64,000 bases of DNA. Origin: Neomoorella stamsii (GTDB taxonomy: Bacteria > Bacillota > DSM-521 > Neomoorellales > Neomoorellaceae). Under the pieces are notes generated by a model, which saw nothing but the letters and a program-made list of their open reading frames with translations, made no database searches and was not told where the DNA came from. Where the stretch lies: the NCBI RefSeq assembly GCF_002995805.1, contig NZ_PVXL01000055.1, forward strand, positions 109,482-173,481. Direction: 5' to 3'. Position 1 is the first letter of the stretch, and every line of letters starts with the position of its first letter. Below are positions 55,082-63,773 of the stretch, in pieces. Position numbers and translations under genes: made by a program.

Positions 55082-56335
55082 TTACGAGGAAATGCTCTTT
55101 GTATCTGCTTCGAAGCTGATACCAGCAGTTTCCGGCAGTAGGAAAATCAATACTGCTGAAATTATGAAGGAGATCGAGGCTATGGCCAGCGCACCACCCA
55201 CACCAAAAAATGCAGCTAAGGCACCAGTAATCCCAGGCCCGATAGACGTTCCAATCCTGCCCACGTTAAAACAAAAGCCAACAGCTGAGCCTCTTATCCG
55301 GGTTGGGAAAAGTTCGGCATAATAGGCTCCATAACCCGAGAAGTATCCGGTGAAGAAAGATAAGATAGGGCCAATCAACACTACTGAGGTACGAGCCACG
55401 TCTTGATTATATGCTTTGGCTAAGTAGACTGGTAGCAATCCAAAAACCAAGGTGAATATCGCTGTGCCTAAGAAGAATAGACCAAATGCTTTTTTCCGCC
55501 CGTAGCGGTCACCAATGGTACCATGGGTAAGATAGCCTACCACGGCCCCAGAAAGGATGAAGAATGTCCATAAAGGAATGTTCTTGGCGTTAAAACCTAC
55601 AACCGCTAGATATGAAGGAATCCAGGTCATTACGGCCCAGTAACCATACATACCTAAAAAAGCGATTAAGCTGGCTACGAGTGTCTTAGTTGCATATTGC
55701 TTCTGGAATAGCTCCTGGATGGAGACCGACTGGGCCTTGGCCTTAGTCTTCTTATCTTCGCCCTTAGTTTTCAACCATAGTGGCGATTCATTAACGAAAA
55801 ACCATATAGCGATAAAGATGAGCAACGAAGGGATAGCGCTAGCTATATATGCTCCTCGCCAACCGAAGGATGGCGATACAAAGTAGGTTAAGATCGATGC
55901 ATAAAGGTAGCCTAAGGGGAAACCGACCTGAACTACGGCTACAGCTTTACCGCGAGACTTGGGGTCCCATATCTCGCTGATTAAGGTCATGCCGGCCGTC
56001 CAAATACCTCCTAACACCAAACCCACCAGTAGGCGTGATAGCACCATCTGGGTGGGATTCTGGGATATACCAACTAGTATTCCTGAAAGTGCTACTAAAA
56101 ACATAGCACTTAGTAAAGACTTCTTGCGGCCGTACTTGTCAGCTATGAATCCGAATAGGGGTCCACCAACTACAGCGGCAGCCATTGGCAAGAACCCGAT
56201 GGACGCAGCAAGAGCCGGCGTAATATTCCACTCCTTCGCCACGCTCCCCAAGACATATGAGTAAAGAAGCGAGTCACCGGAATCTGCCATCCAGGCAAAC
56301 ATAATGGTAATTAGCATCGCCCAGTTCCTTGACAA
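55082..56335 (-). CDS. Major facilitator superfamily transporter
   Basis: About 417 residues from TTG 56335, 8 nt behind GGGAGG. Twelve hydrophobic segments. MFS signatures: GFIADKYGRKKSLLSAMFL after helix 2 and GTIGDRYGRKKAFGLFFLG after helix 8; helix 1 carries an acidic pair, AWMADSGDSLLYS. The layout resembles the aromatic acid:H+ symporter and sugar-acid/sialate transporter families, but the substrate is not determined. Last gene of the island operon; likely imports the compound processed by the amidase and AOR. Confidence 0.88.
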   Translation of the reverse strand: MSRNWAMLITIMFAWMADSGDSLLYSYVLGSVAKEWNITPALAASIGFLPMAAAVVGGPLFGFIADKYGRKKSLLSAMFLVALSGILVGISQNPTQMVLSRLLVGLVLGGIWTAGMTLISEIWDPKSRGKAVAVVQVGFPLGYLYASILTYFVSPSFGWRGAYIASAIPSLLIFIAIWFFVNESPLWLKTKGEDKKTKAKAQSVSIQELFQKQYATKTLVASLIAFLGMYGYWAVMTWIPSYLAVVGFNAKNIPLWTFFILSGAVVGYLTHGTIGDRYGRKKAFGLFFLGTAIFTLVFGLLPVYLAKAYNQDVARTSVVLIGPILSFFTGYFSGYGAYYAELFPTRIRGSAVGFCFNVGRIGTSIGPGITGALAAFFGVGGALAIASISFIISAVLIFLLPETAGISFEADTKSISS

Positions 56336-56376
56336 ATTAAACACCTCCCGTTACTTTTCAGCTAACCTAGCTGGGC

Positions 56377-56730
56377 TTATTCCTCTACTAATATTCTCTC
56401 CACCTCGACAGCAGGGAAGAAATAAAGAATGTGCAGTATGTCTTTTCCAGTATTGGTGATGCAGTGCTTGCAACCCGCAGGCATAAGCACCACAGTAAGG
56501 CTGTCAATTTTGACCTCTTCGCCGTCTGCTTCAACGGTGGCCTCCCCTTTTAGGAATACAAGGGCCTCTTCCACCTTGTGAATGTGCCGGAACAGCTTTT
56601 TCCCGGGATCTATCTTTAGTTCGCCAACAGTTACAGCTGCTGCCCCCTTTTCTCTATTCATCACTTGCTTACTAATAATGCCCGGGAATGGAGTTACATC
56701 GGGGACATCTGAAAATCGCACTATCTTCAA
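56377..56730 (-). CDS. Small cupin-domain protein
   Basis: 117 residues; TTG start 8 nt behind GGAGG. Single cupin: motif 1 with metal-binding residues in FRHIHKVEEALVFLKGEATVEADG (HIH...E) and motif 2 around VVLMPAGCKHCITNTG (H). The three His/Glu positions expected for a divalent metal are present. Such proteins can be isomerases, dioxygenase relatives or sensors; here it presumably acts on a pathway intermediate. Confidence 0.85.
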   Translation of the reverse strand: MKIVRFSDVPDVTPFPGIISKQVMNREKGAAAVTVGELKIDPGKKLFRHIHKVEEALVFLKGEATVEADGEEVKIDSLTVVLMPAGCKHCITNTGKDILHILYFFPAVEVERILVEE

Positions 56731-56760
56731 CTTACATACCTCCTTTCAGATTTATAAAAT

Positions 56761-57390
56761 TCATTCCACCTGGCCCAGCGAAGCGGCGATAGCCTTATCC
56801 TTGCGGTCAAAGAATACGTTTTTCCCCGAGGAAGAGACACCAATGCCTAGAACGGGTGCGTAACCGTTAAAATAACCTAGTTTAAGAGCGGCAATCCCGA
56901 CTTTCTGAAAAATTCGATTATCGAGGAAGTGGTGTGCAGCGACAGCCACAGCGGAGGATACCGCTATGCCTATATCTATTACTCGATACATGCATAAAGG
57001 ACCCGGAAAGTCCTTCCCCTCCATGCGAGGCGCTTTTAACATTTCGCTACAAGTAAGGAAGCCACACCCCCCGCAGTTAACCCCAGGGGTCTTTCTTCCC
57101 TGAATACCCAATAAGAGAAGCCCATCGGCCTTTTCAATGGCTTCGGCATCACTGTTCCAGTCAAGTTTTACCGACTTCGATTTGTTTTCGTTGGTTATGG
57201 CGGCTGACTTTTGTTCGCCAATAGTGCGCATCATGGCCGCAATCTTCAGTCGTTCTTCCTCACTGGTTATGCTGAGCTTAAGGCAGTCCATTCCGAACGA
57301 CTTTGGAGCAGTGCGGGCAGCCAATGACATGAGGTTCAGAACCATGTTTATTGCACCTTTATCTGACGCAATATCTGTTTGAGCCGACAA
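56761..57390 (-). CDS. DUF2148 iron-sulfur protein
   Basis: 209 residues; TTG start behind GGAGGTGG. The motif VNCGGCGFLTCSEM, with a later Cys in PGPLCMYRVIDIG, is the DUF2148 ferredoxin-like cluster site. The rest is hydrophobic-alpha with Ala/Gly-rich segments (GIAVSSAVAVAAHHF) but no clear membrane helix. DUF2148 proteins occur in strict anaerobes and have no assigned function. A role as electron carrier for the nearby AOR is possible but untested. Confidence 0.82.
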   Translation of the reverse strand: MSAQTDIASDKGAINMVLNLMSLAARTAPKSFGMDCLKLSITSEEERLKIAAMMRTIGEQKSAAITNENKSKSVKLDWNSDAEAIEKADGLLLLGIQGRKTPGVNCGGCGFLTCSEMLKAPRMEGKDFPGPLCMYRVIDIGIAVSSAVAVAAHHFLDNRIFQKVGIAALKLGYFNGYAPVLGIGVSSSGKNVFFDRKDKAIAASLGQVE

Positions 57391-57439
57391 TTTTATCCAC
57401 CTCCATTTTCACTAATGCTCTCGTTGGGGCCATTTATCA

Positions 57440-58444
57440 CTATCTGCAGGTACCCTTCTTTAGTCGTTCCTTCTGATTGCCAAGGATTGTACGTGCTATG
57501 TTGGCCACTGGCTCCATTAATGGAGGTGCATCTGAAAATTCCGGTGGTATCTTTTCCCACTCCCTGTATACACTATAAGGATTAGTCCGAACCCCATAAG
57601 GAGGTACGCCTGTATAACCGCGGTGCTTTAAATTGTAAAGATGGTTATTGGAAGCCCTCTGTTTACGTGCGTTGGCTACCAGTTGTGGGTAGATGTCCAC
57701 CTTAATCATACCCGCAGTACCGTCCATCTCATTGATGATGTTTCCCTCGAAATCCACTACCATAGATCGACCAAAGTAGGAATAAGATTCGTCTTCACCC
57801 ACCGTGTTCACGGCCACAACATAAGCAATATTTTCGTACGCGCGGGCGCGATTGGTGATTTCCCAGACCCTATTCCAGGGATACATATATTTTGAAGGCC
57901 TTATTAGGACAGTAGCACCCTTCCAAGCAGCCTCACGTGCCGGTTCCGGGAGGTCGCCATCGTAACAGAGCATTACAGCCAGTTTGGTTCCTTTGGGGCC
58001 ATCGCAAACTGGCATCTCCTCCCCCGGGGTCCATGGCTCTTTGGGATTCCAGGGGTTCATCTTACGGTACTTCAGTGCGATATTGCCGTTGGGATCAAAA
58101 ATAAGCATACCATTATAGGGCATAAGCTCAGGGTCCTCGTTTTTCTCCACTATGGAAGAAACTAGCCATATGCCGTGATCAGAGGCTATCTTGGCGAGTT
58201 TGTCAGTCACCGGCCCTGGCACTGTTGTTGCCATTAGGTAATGATAACTATAATAAGCAAATCCAGTTGTGCTGTATTCAGGAAAAACAACCATGTCTAC
58301 ACCCGGAAAGGAATTAACCGCACGCTTAACATAGTTTCTAATAGTATCGATGTTCTGCTCCACTTCATCAATCGAAGTAGCGGCTACAGGTGCAAACTGC
58401 ACCATGACCACCGCCATGGCACCATCAACAGGATTAATACAAGT
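57440..58444 (-). CDS. Nitrilase-superfamily amidase (AmiE/AmiF-like)
   Basis: 334 residues from ATG 58444, 5 nt after AAGGCGGTGA. C-N hydrolase triad: Glu57 (VVFPEYSTTG), Lys129 (KYRKMNPWNPKEPWTPGE) and Cys161 (LAVMLCYDGDLPEPA). The NPWNPKEPW block is like the aliphatic amidase/formamidase branch (IxPWCPIEGW) rather than nitrilases proper. It probably hydrolyses an amide to an acid and ammonia. A 185-nt gap separates it from the AOR gene; it contains a small hairpin (CTAAGT-AAA-ACTTAG). Confidence 0.85.
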   Translation of the reverse strand, partial: TCINPVDGAMAVVMVQFAPVAATSIDEVEQNIDTIRNYVKRAVNSFPGVDMVVFPEYSTTGFAYYSYHYLMATTVPGPVTDKLAKIASDHGIWLVSSIVEKNEDPELMPYNGMLIFDPNGNIALKYRKMNPWNPKEPWTPGEEMPVCDGPKGTKLAVMLCYDGDLPEPAREAAWKGATVLIRPSKYMYPWNRVWEITNRARAYENIAYVVAVNTVGEDESYSYFGRSMVVDFEGNIINEMDGTAGMIKVDIYPQLVANARKQRASNNHLYNLKHRGYTGVPPYGVRTNPYSVYREWEKIPPEFSDAPPLMEPVANIARTILGNQKERLKKGTCR

Positions 58445-58629
58445 CATTAAAATCACCGCCTTAACTTTTTTGTTTAATATAGAGAAACAAAACAACATGG
58501 AGGGCACTTACCTCTCTTTGCCCTATCATCACCCCCCTCGTATTTTTTGCCCTCACTTCCTTTCAATTGGATTATTACTAAGTTTTACTTAGGGTTTTCC
58601 AGGGGTTCTATGAGAGCCTACAAATAAAA

Positions 58630-60531
58630 TTAATTTTGATTATCAACAAATTGGTCTAATCCCAACTCAAGCAATTTGCCGGCGGTAGGTATTCCTGTCT
58701 CATCCCAGCCAGCCATGCCGTAATAAAGTTTTACGGCTTGCTCAAAGGCTTCTTTGTCCAAAGCATTCTTACCATCCAGCGGTCCGCTAACAATAGGTTT
58801 AAAGAAAGTGGCTGGCAAAGTATCATCCTTGCACCCTAGGCCCTGCCGTATGTTAAATAACCTGGCCATAGTGTTAACTCGTTCTCCAGTCTTTAGAAGT
58901 TCCCACAAACTTGTCTCCCATCCGGTTGTAGCCTGGACAAAATCTACGAAATTGTTGAGTGGGATCAGGCTTCTAGCAACTGCTCCAAACATACAAACAC
59001 CTAGGCAGTCATACATAGAATTAAGGACACTAGTATAAAAAACCATGCGAACTTTTTGGGGCCCCAGGTCCAGGGCAGGAATTGGTTCCAGAATGCCTAA
59101 AGGCGCCAAGGCTTCCAGCCCCAAGCTGCCTTCCGAAGTAAAGAAAGGATCGTGTTGGGCAAACCAGTGATCGGCACCGTTAGGGGCCAGGGCAAACTGT
59201 AACCCCAAACCGGTCTTTACCCGCGGGTCATGCATGGGAATTTCCTGCCCTTTTACTTCAAGGAGCATAGCTTCCGCTCCCCTGCCTATTCGTGCCGCTA
59301 CAGCCCTAGTACCATCCGCCAAAATTTTACCGAAACCCTGCCGGTAGGCTATCTGCTCAATTAATGATAAGAGAATTTCTTCATTACCAAATTTGAGTTC
59401 CAACCCCCCGGTGTCTTCTTTGGTAATAATTCCCTGTTCATAGCAAGCCATGGCGAAAGATATGGCCATGCCTGTGGAAATAGTATCTATTGTATAACGG
59501 TTACAAAGCTCATTAGCTTTGATGATTAGTTTAAGGTTATTAATACCGCAATTAGATCCCAGGGCAACAAGAGTTTCATACTCTGGACCACCGTAAATCC
59601 TGTCTACTTTAAATTCTGCATCATCTACTTTCACAATTCGCTTGCAGCGGATAGGGCAAGCATAGCAACCGCCCCTTTCTACCAGATACTTCTCAGTTAA
59701 TTCCTTTCCTCCTATATCGTTAGCTCCCGAAAACACACCTAACGACCAGTTGTTAGTTGGCAAGCATCCCCCTGCGTTATTGCTTTCTACCCCGGCAGGT
59801 GTACCATATTCGTGTAAAGCTGAACTAAGAGGGTGCTCACGGTAGTTCTGGCTTACCCAGCGTGAAAGCTGTTGAATTTTATCCCTCTCATGTATAGGCA
59901 CTTTTTTAGAACCGCAAACCGCAATGGCCTTGAGGTTCTTCGAACCCATAACGGCCCCTAAACCATTACGTCCATTAAAATGGGAGAGATCATTAACGAT
60001 CCCCGCAAATAAAACTTTATTTTCACCGCCAGGCCCAATGATTGCTATTTTGGCATCTTTAACCCCGGTATCCTGGCGAATAAAAGCTTCGGCTTCTCCT
60101 GTATCCAGCCCCCAGATACGGCTGGCATCTCTAATTTCGACCTTATCATCAGCGATCCATAGATAGACAGGACCTGCAGCTCTACCTACTACCACTAAAG
60201 CATCATACCCGGCTTTTCGCAATTCCGGTCCCCAGTAACCACCTGCTTCTGATTTACCCAACCCCCCGGTTAGGGGAGATTTAGCACATACGGTATAACG
60301 AGGTACACAAGGAACAGGGGTTCCGGTTAAAAAACCCGGAGCAAAAACTAAAATATTTTCCGGCCCTAATGGTTCGCAGTTTTGCGGCAGGAATTTTAAT
60401 AAATAATATAAGCCCAATCCCGGTCCGCCTAAATAGGTCCGATAAAAATTTTTATCCGGTTCTATATGCTTTGTTAAACTATTAGATAGATCAATCCAAA
60501 GAATTTTTCCTTGATACCCACAACCATTCAT
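58630..60531 (-). CDS. Tungsten-containing aldehyde:ferredoxin oxidoreductase
   Basis: 633 residues, full length. [4Fe-4S] ligands Cys289, Cys292, Cys296 (GCYACPIRC) and the late Cys513 in DCLGVC (508-513) match the archetypal AOR pattern. N-terminal GGPGLGLYYLL and GRNGLGAVMGSKNLKAI are the tungstopterin-binding motifs. AORs interconvert aldehydes and acids with ferredoxin. Sequence cannot tell which aldehyde. It follows a MoaD-like gene and a sigma-54 promoter, which suggests induction by substrate. Confidence 0.95.
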   Translation of the reverse strand: MNGCGYQGKILWIDLSNSLTKHIEPDKNFYRTYLGGPGLGLYYLLKFLPQNCEPLGPENILVFAPGFLTGTPVPCVPRYTVCAKSPLTGGLGKSEAGGYWGPELRKAGYDALVVVGRAAGPVYLWIADDKVEIRDASRIWGLDTGEAEAFIRQDTGVKDAKIAIIGPGGENKVLFAGIVNDLSHFNGRNGLGAVMGSKNLKAIAVCGSKKVPIHERDKIQQLSRWVSQNYREHPLSSALHEYGTPAGVESNNAGGCLPTNNWSLGVFSGANDIGGKELTEKYLVERGGCYACPIRCKRIVKVDDAEFKVDRIYGGPEYETLVALGSNCGINNLKLIIKANELCNRYTIDTISTGMAISFAMACYEQGIITKEDTGGLELKFGNEEILLSLIEQIAYRQGFGKILADGTRAVAARIGRGAEAMLLEVKGQEIPMHDPRVKTGLGLQFALAPNGADHWFAQHDPFFTSEGSLGLEALAPLGILEPIPALDLGPQKVRMVFYTSVLNSMYDCLGVCMFGAVARSLIPLNNFVDFVQATTGWETSLWELLKTGERVNTMARLFNIRQGLGCKDDTLPATFFKPIVSGPLDGKNALDKEAFEQAVKLYYGMAGWDETGIPTAGKLLELGLDQFVDNQN

Positions 60532-60573
60532 TTTTAATATGGGCCCCCTAACAGAGTGTTTTCGCGAAATATA

Positions 60574-60810
60574 TTAGCCCCCTCCAAAAACCGGATATAA
60601 TATAACTGTTGCATTATCGGGCAACTCTTGATCCTCTGCAGCAAGTTTACCGTTTATTAAAACCACCCCCACCTCTCCATGAACCAAATTAAAGAATTCA
60701 AGTACATCATGAACGTTCGCATCATCTTCCATAACAAGAGAAATCTCACCGGTTTGATTATTACTGTAACGTATTAGCGATAACTGAAGCTCAACCCTTA
60801 CTTTTTTCAC
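60574..60810 (-). CDS. MoaD/ThiS-family sulfur carrier
   Basis: 78 residues; GTG start with GAGG 10 nt upstream. Ubiquitin-like pattern VRVELQLSLIRY...VHDVLEFFNL...VVLINGKLAAEDQELPDNATVILYPVFGGG, ending in the conserved Gly-Gly tail that is thiocarboxylated. First gene after the sigma-54 promoter and directly ahead of AOR; it probably supplies dithiolene sulfur for the tungstopterin, a pairing often seen with AOR genes. Confidence 0.9.
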   Translation of the reverse strand: MKKVRVELQLSLIRYSNNQTGEISLVMEDDANVHDVLEFFNLVHGEVGVVLINGKLAAEDQELPDNATVILYPVFGGG

Positions 60811-60861
60811 GGTTCAGATGCCTCAGCTTTATTATTACTTTAGTTGCTATAAGTATTAACT

Positions 60862-60878
60862 ATGCAATAATCATGCCA
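60862..60878 (-). promoter_or_regulatory. Sigma-54 (-24/-12) promoter of the AOR operon
   Basis: On the minus strand TGGCAT-N5-TTGCAT (60878 to 60862) matches the -24 GG and -12 GC elements with the required spacing. Transcription should start near 60850, about 40 nt before the MoaD-like gene. It stands between the regulator's terminator and the operon. Confidence 0.88.
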
Positions 60879-60937
60879 GTCCCCAAAATGCTGGGTTTCC
60901 TAACCATGATATTTCAAAATAATACACTGATGAAAAA

Positions 60938-60980
60938 CTAAAAAACCCCGCCCCATTAAATTTTAGAGTTGGCAGGGTTT
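60938..60980 (-). terminator. Intrinsic terminator after the sigma-54 regulator gene
   Basis: On the minus strand AAACCCTGCC pairs with GGCGGGGTTT (60980-60943, one G-T pair) and is followed by six T. Confidence 0.85.
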
Positions 60981-60992
60981 TGTATTATTTCG

Positions 60993-63071
60993 TTACAGAT
61001 GTACTATATCGCTACAGTCAATTTGATACTGCTTAATTTTACGATATAATGTACTCCTGGCAATTCCAAGCAGCTGGGCTGCGCGGCTAAGATTACCTTC
61101 ACTAACTATAAGTGCTCTACGAATAGCAGTTATCTCCAATTTTTCAAGATTATATAAATCTGTAGGAACTATTTCACCACTGTTTTTTATATCTCTCTTT
61201 CCAAGACTACGTACCAAAAACTCTCTTATTCCTGGATATGACATTATGTCCTGCTCTTGAATGATTCGACTGTTGCGACTCAAGGCCAATATAGCCGACC
61301 GTTCAACAACATTCTCTAACTCACGCACATTGCCGGGCCAGTGGTACTGCTGTAATATACTAAACACTTTCTCTTCCATACCCAATTCTACACCCAAACG
61401 CCTACCCAGGTTTCTACAAAAATGTTTTACCAGTAGGGGTATGTCATTTAGCCGCTCGCGCAAAGGGGGAATAACAATGGTAAGTACATTGATCCGGTAG
61501 AATAAGTCCTCCCGGAAACTTCCTTCCTGTACTAGTCGCCATAAATCCTGATTTGTAGCGCAAACCAGCTTGGCGTTAATGGCAATTTCCGTAACGCCCC
61601 CCACACGCATTATAGTTTTTGTCTGTAGTACGCGTAAAAGCTTGACTTGCATATTTAAGGGCATGGAATTTATTTCGTCTAAGAAAATTGTACCCCCCTC
61701 AGCAAGTTCAAACTTACCTGGACGGCCATCCTTTTTGGCGCCAGTGAAAGCCCCACCCTCGTAACCGAACAATTCGCTTTCGATAAGTTCTCCCGGGATG
61801 GCTGCACAGTTTAAAGCCACAAATGGCCCGTCTTTCACAGGACTGGCGTTGTGAATTGCTTGGGCAAATAGCTCTTTACCGGTACCACTTTCGCCTTGGA
61901 GTAAAATAGTATTAGCTAGTCCGGCAGCCTGCTTGGCCAATTCTACTATCCTCTTAAATTCAGCCTCCTCCCCAATGAGATCGGAAAAAGTAAAATGTGC
62001 TCTTAACCCGGCTAAATTTTTTATAAAGCCTCTGGCACTTGACATGGGTTTAAAAATACCTATGATCTCCTTGCGGTCCTGTTTGCTAACTACCGGTTCC
62101 AGTGTAGCAACAAAGAATTGGTTGCCCTTGGGGGTCTTCATGGTTATTTCTTTATTAACTTTTGAAAGACCGGATTTAATAGCTTCTTGAAAAACATTAT
62201 TTTCCCCCAGAAGATCGCTCACATTCCTACCGATTGCTTCTTTGGATTTTATTCCTAGAAAGTTACTGGCCGCCCGGTTTAAGGTAGTAACAAAACCATT
62301 CACATCTACTACAATCAAACCATCCGATACGGCATGAATAATATTATTAAGATATTCATTAGCAATTTCCAGATTTTCTATCAGTTCTCGCTGCTGTAAG
62401 CTTTGCTCTATAACCTTGCCGACAGCTATAACCATTCCCAACGTATGCTTATGAAACAGGGAAAAATGACCGGCCATATTTATAACACCCAGGAAATCCT
62501 TTTTAGGTGAAAATATGGGTGTAGCTGAACAAGTCCAGTAGTGTAGATTTATGTTATAGTGTTCTGGACCAACAAGCTGTACCGGTCTCTGAAGGTGAGC
62601 AGCCAGGTTAATGGCGCTAGTGCCGCAATTGACCTCGTTACGGTTCACCCCTACACTGGATCCATGTTTTAGTGCTTCTTTAAGAGAATCGTCATCACTA
62701 AATTGTGCCAAAAGATATAAATCCTTATCAAAAAGGTCCACCCGGAACATAGAACCTTTGACGCTCTTTACCAGTGTTTTTAGGAATGGACTGGCCACCT
62801 CTACTAAAATCCGGTTTCTTTTTAGCCTCTCTTCAATATCCTTATCAGACAAACAAACTTTATTTGGCGAATCGTAAGGATTTAACCCTCTGGCTCTGCA
62901 GCGCTTCCATGAAGCAAGGACTTCCGGCCTCACTACATCTCTTTCTTTGAGGTCACCTTTTTTCTGAAACTCTTCCCAGGCCTGCCATAATTTTGTCCAC
63001 TGGAGATAAAATTGTTTGTATTCTAGATAGTAACTTTTCTCATCTGGGAGACCATGAATAGGATGTGCCAT
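60993..63071 (-). CDS. Sigma-54-dependent activator (AcoR-like: GAF, PAS, AAA+, Fis HTH)
   Basis: 692 residues. N-terminal AcoR-type GAF sensor (about 55-230; NEVNCGTSAINLAAHLQRPVQLVGPEHYN...WTCSATPIF), a PAS domain (about 245-350; AVSDGLIVVDVNGFVTTLNRAA), the AAA+ domain with Walker A LLQGESGTGKELFAQAIHN, the sigma-54 contact loop GGAFTGAKKDGRPGKF, and IFLDEINSMPLNMQVKLLRVL. C-terminal Fis-type HTH (LEITAIRRALIVSEGNLSRAAQLLGIARSTLYRKIKQ). GAFTGA is intact, so it should activate the -24/-12 promoter downstream. The inducer is unknown. Confidence 0.95.
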   Translation of the reverse strand: MAHPIHGLPDEKSYYLEYKQFYLQWTKLWQAWEEFQKKGDLKERDVVRPEVLASWKRCRARGLNPYDSPNKVCLSDKDIEERLKRNRILVEVASPFLKTLVKSVKGSMFRVDLFDKDLYLLAQFSDDDSLKEALKHGSSVGVNRNEVNCGTSAINLAAHLQRPVQLVGPEHYNINLHYWTCSATPIFSPKKDFLGVINMAGHFSLFHKHTLGMVIAVGKVIEQSLQQRELIENLEIANEYLNNIIHAVSDGLIVVDVNGFVTTLNRAASNFLGIKSKEAIGRNVSDLLGENNVFQEAIKSGLSKVNKEITMKTPKGNQFFVATLEPVVSKQDRKEIIGIFKPMSSARGFIKNLAGLRAHFTFSDLIGEEAEFKRIVELAKQAAGLANTILLQGESGTGKELFAQAIHNASPVKDGPFVALNCAAIPGELIESELFGYEGGAFTGAKKDGRPGKFELAEGGTIFLDEINSMPLNMQVKLLRVLQTKTIMRVGGVTEIAINAKLVCATNQDLWRLVQEGSFREDLFYRINVLTIVIPPLRERLNDIPLLVKHFCRNLGRRLGVELGMEEKVFSILQQYHWPGNVRELENVVERSAILALSRNSRIIQEQDIMSYPGIREFLVRSLGKRDIKNSGEIVPTDLYNLEKLEITAIRRALIVSEGNLSRAAQLLGIARSTLYRKIKQYQIDCSDIVHL

Positions 63072-63095
63072 ACTATTCCCCCCTGTATCATTGGA

Positions 63096-63116
63096 ACAAC
63101 CTATAAATTAGGTTGT
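63096..63116. promoter_or_regulatory. Palindrome upstream of the sigma-54 regulator
   Basis: ACAACCTA-TAAAT-TAGGTTGT is a perfect 8-bp dyad 25 nt before the regulator start, well placed for autoregulation. Function not shown. Confidence 0.5.
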
Positions 63117-63247
63117 GTAGGACCACCTCTTTATGTTCAATCTGCTTATAGGTTTGTATAAACTTTCGACTTATTCCTTATTTGTAGTTATATTTTAACC
63201 TAAGGGTGACTGAGTTGCAACGTATAAGAAACCTGGGGTGTTACCGG

Positions 63248-63266
63248 ACTATGATATTGTCATAGT
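63248..63266. promoter_or_regulatory. Second palindrome upstream of the sigma-54 regulator
   Basis: ACTATGA-TATTG-TCATAGT is a perfect 7-bp dyad about 180 nt before the regulator start. It differs in sequence from the first dyad and may bind another protein. Confidence 0.4.
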
Positions 63267-63401
63267 GTTAGCCGACTGAGAAAATGTCAGTATTACTGGA
63301 AAGACTTTTTTGAACGAAAAGGAAGCTTAAATTCGAAAGGCGCGAAAGCCTGGTCATGAACAGTTAGCTTTTTGCACCAGGATCGATAATTTAAACGCTA
63401 C

Positions 63402-63773
63402 TTGGATAGCATCGGCACCCCCATAGCCGTAGCGGCCAACCATTCCTTCATTGCCGAAACAGCCACCATGACCATCCACCCCATTCGCCTCACCGGCCTG
63501 GTCATTGGCGTCCCTCAGACCTATGAATACCTGGACAAAATGCAGGACCGGATCATCCGTTTTATCGTGGAGCACGCTAATATTTCGGAGCAAGAACTGC
63601 GCCGCCTGATGTTCCAGACAGGTGAGCTGGCGCGGGATATCGGTACTATCCTGGTGGGGAAGGATGCTGTTAAGGTAGGATTGATTGATGAAGTTGGGGG
63701 ACTGTCCCAGGCCGTCCAGCATTTGAAGAAACTCATTGCTCAAGGCGTTCCCGGCCCGGGAAAGCTCCACTGA
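63402..63773 (+). pseudogene. tepA: tepA, truncated second copy
   Basis: Carries the last 120 or so residues of TepA from the SIG of the nucleophile motif onward ([26 protein letters not shown]...). The N-terminal half, including the first half of the ClpP-like fold, is missing. The only upstream start, TTG 63402, has no ribosome binding site. The homology begins at about 63410. Not expected to give a working protease. Confidence 0.9.

Larger units (their letters stand above)
63072..63401. other. Regulator upstream region and island right border, 330 nt without a gene
   Basis: AT-rich intergenic sequence. It holds two perfect dyads listed separately and no clear -24/-12 or sigma-A promoter for the regulator. 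The last 60 bases lead into the duplicated tepA segment. Confidence 0.5.

Noticed and set aside
60881..60894. Palindrome CCCA-GCATTT-TGGG as activator site for the AOR promoter
   Set aside because: It lies directly next to the -24 element, too close for a usual upstream activating sequence, and is short.
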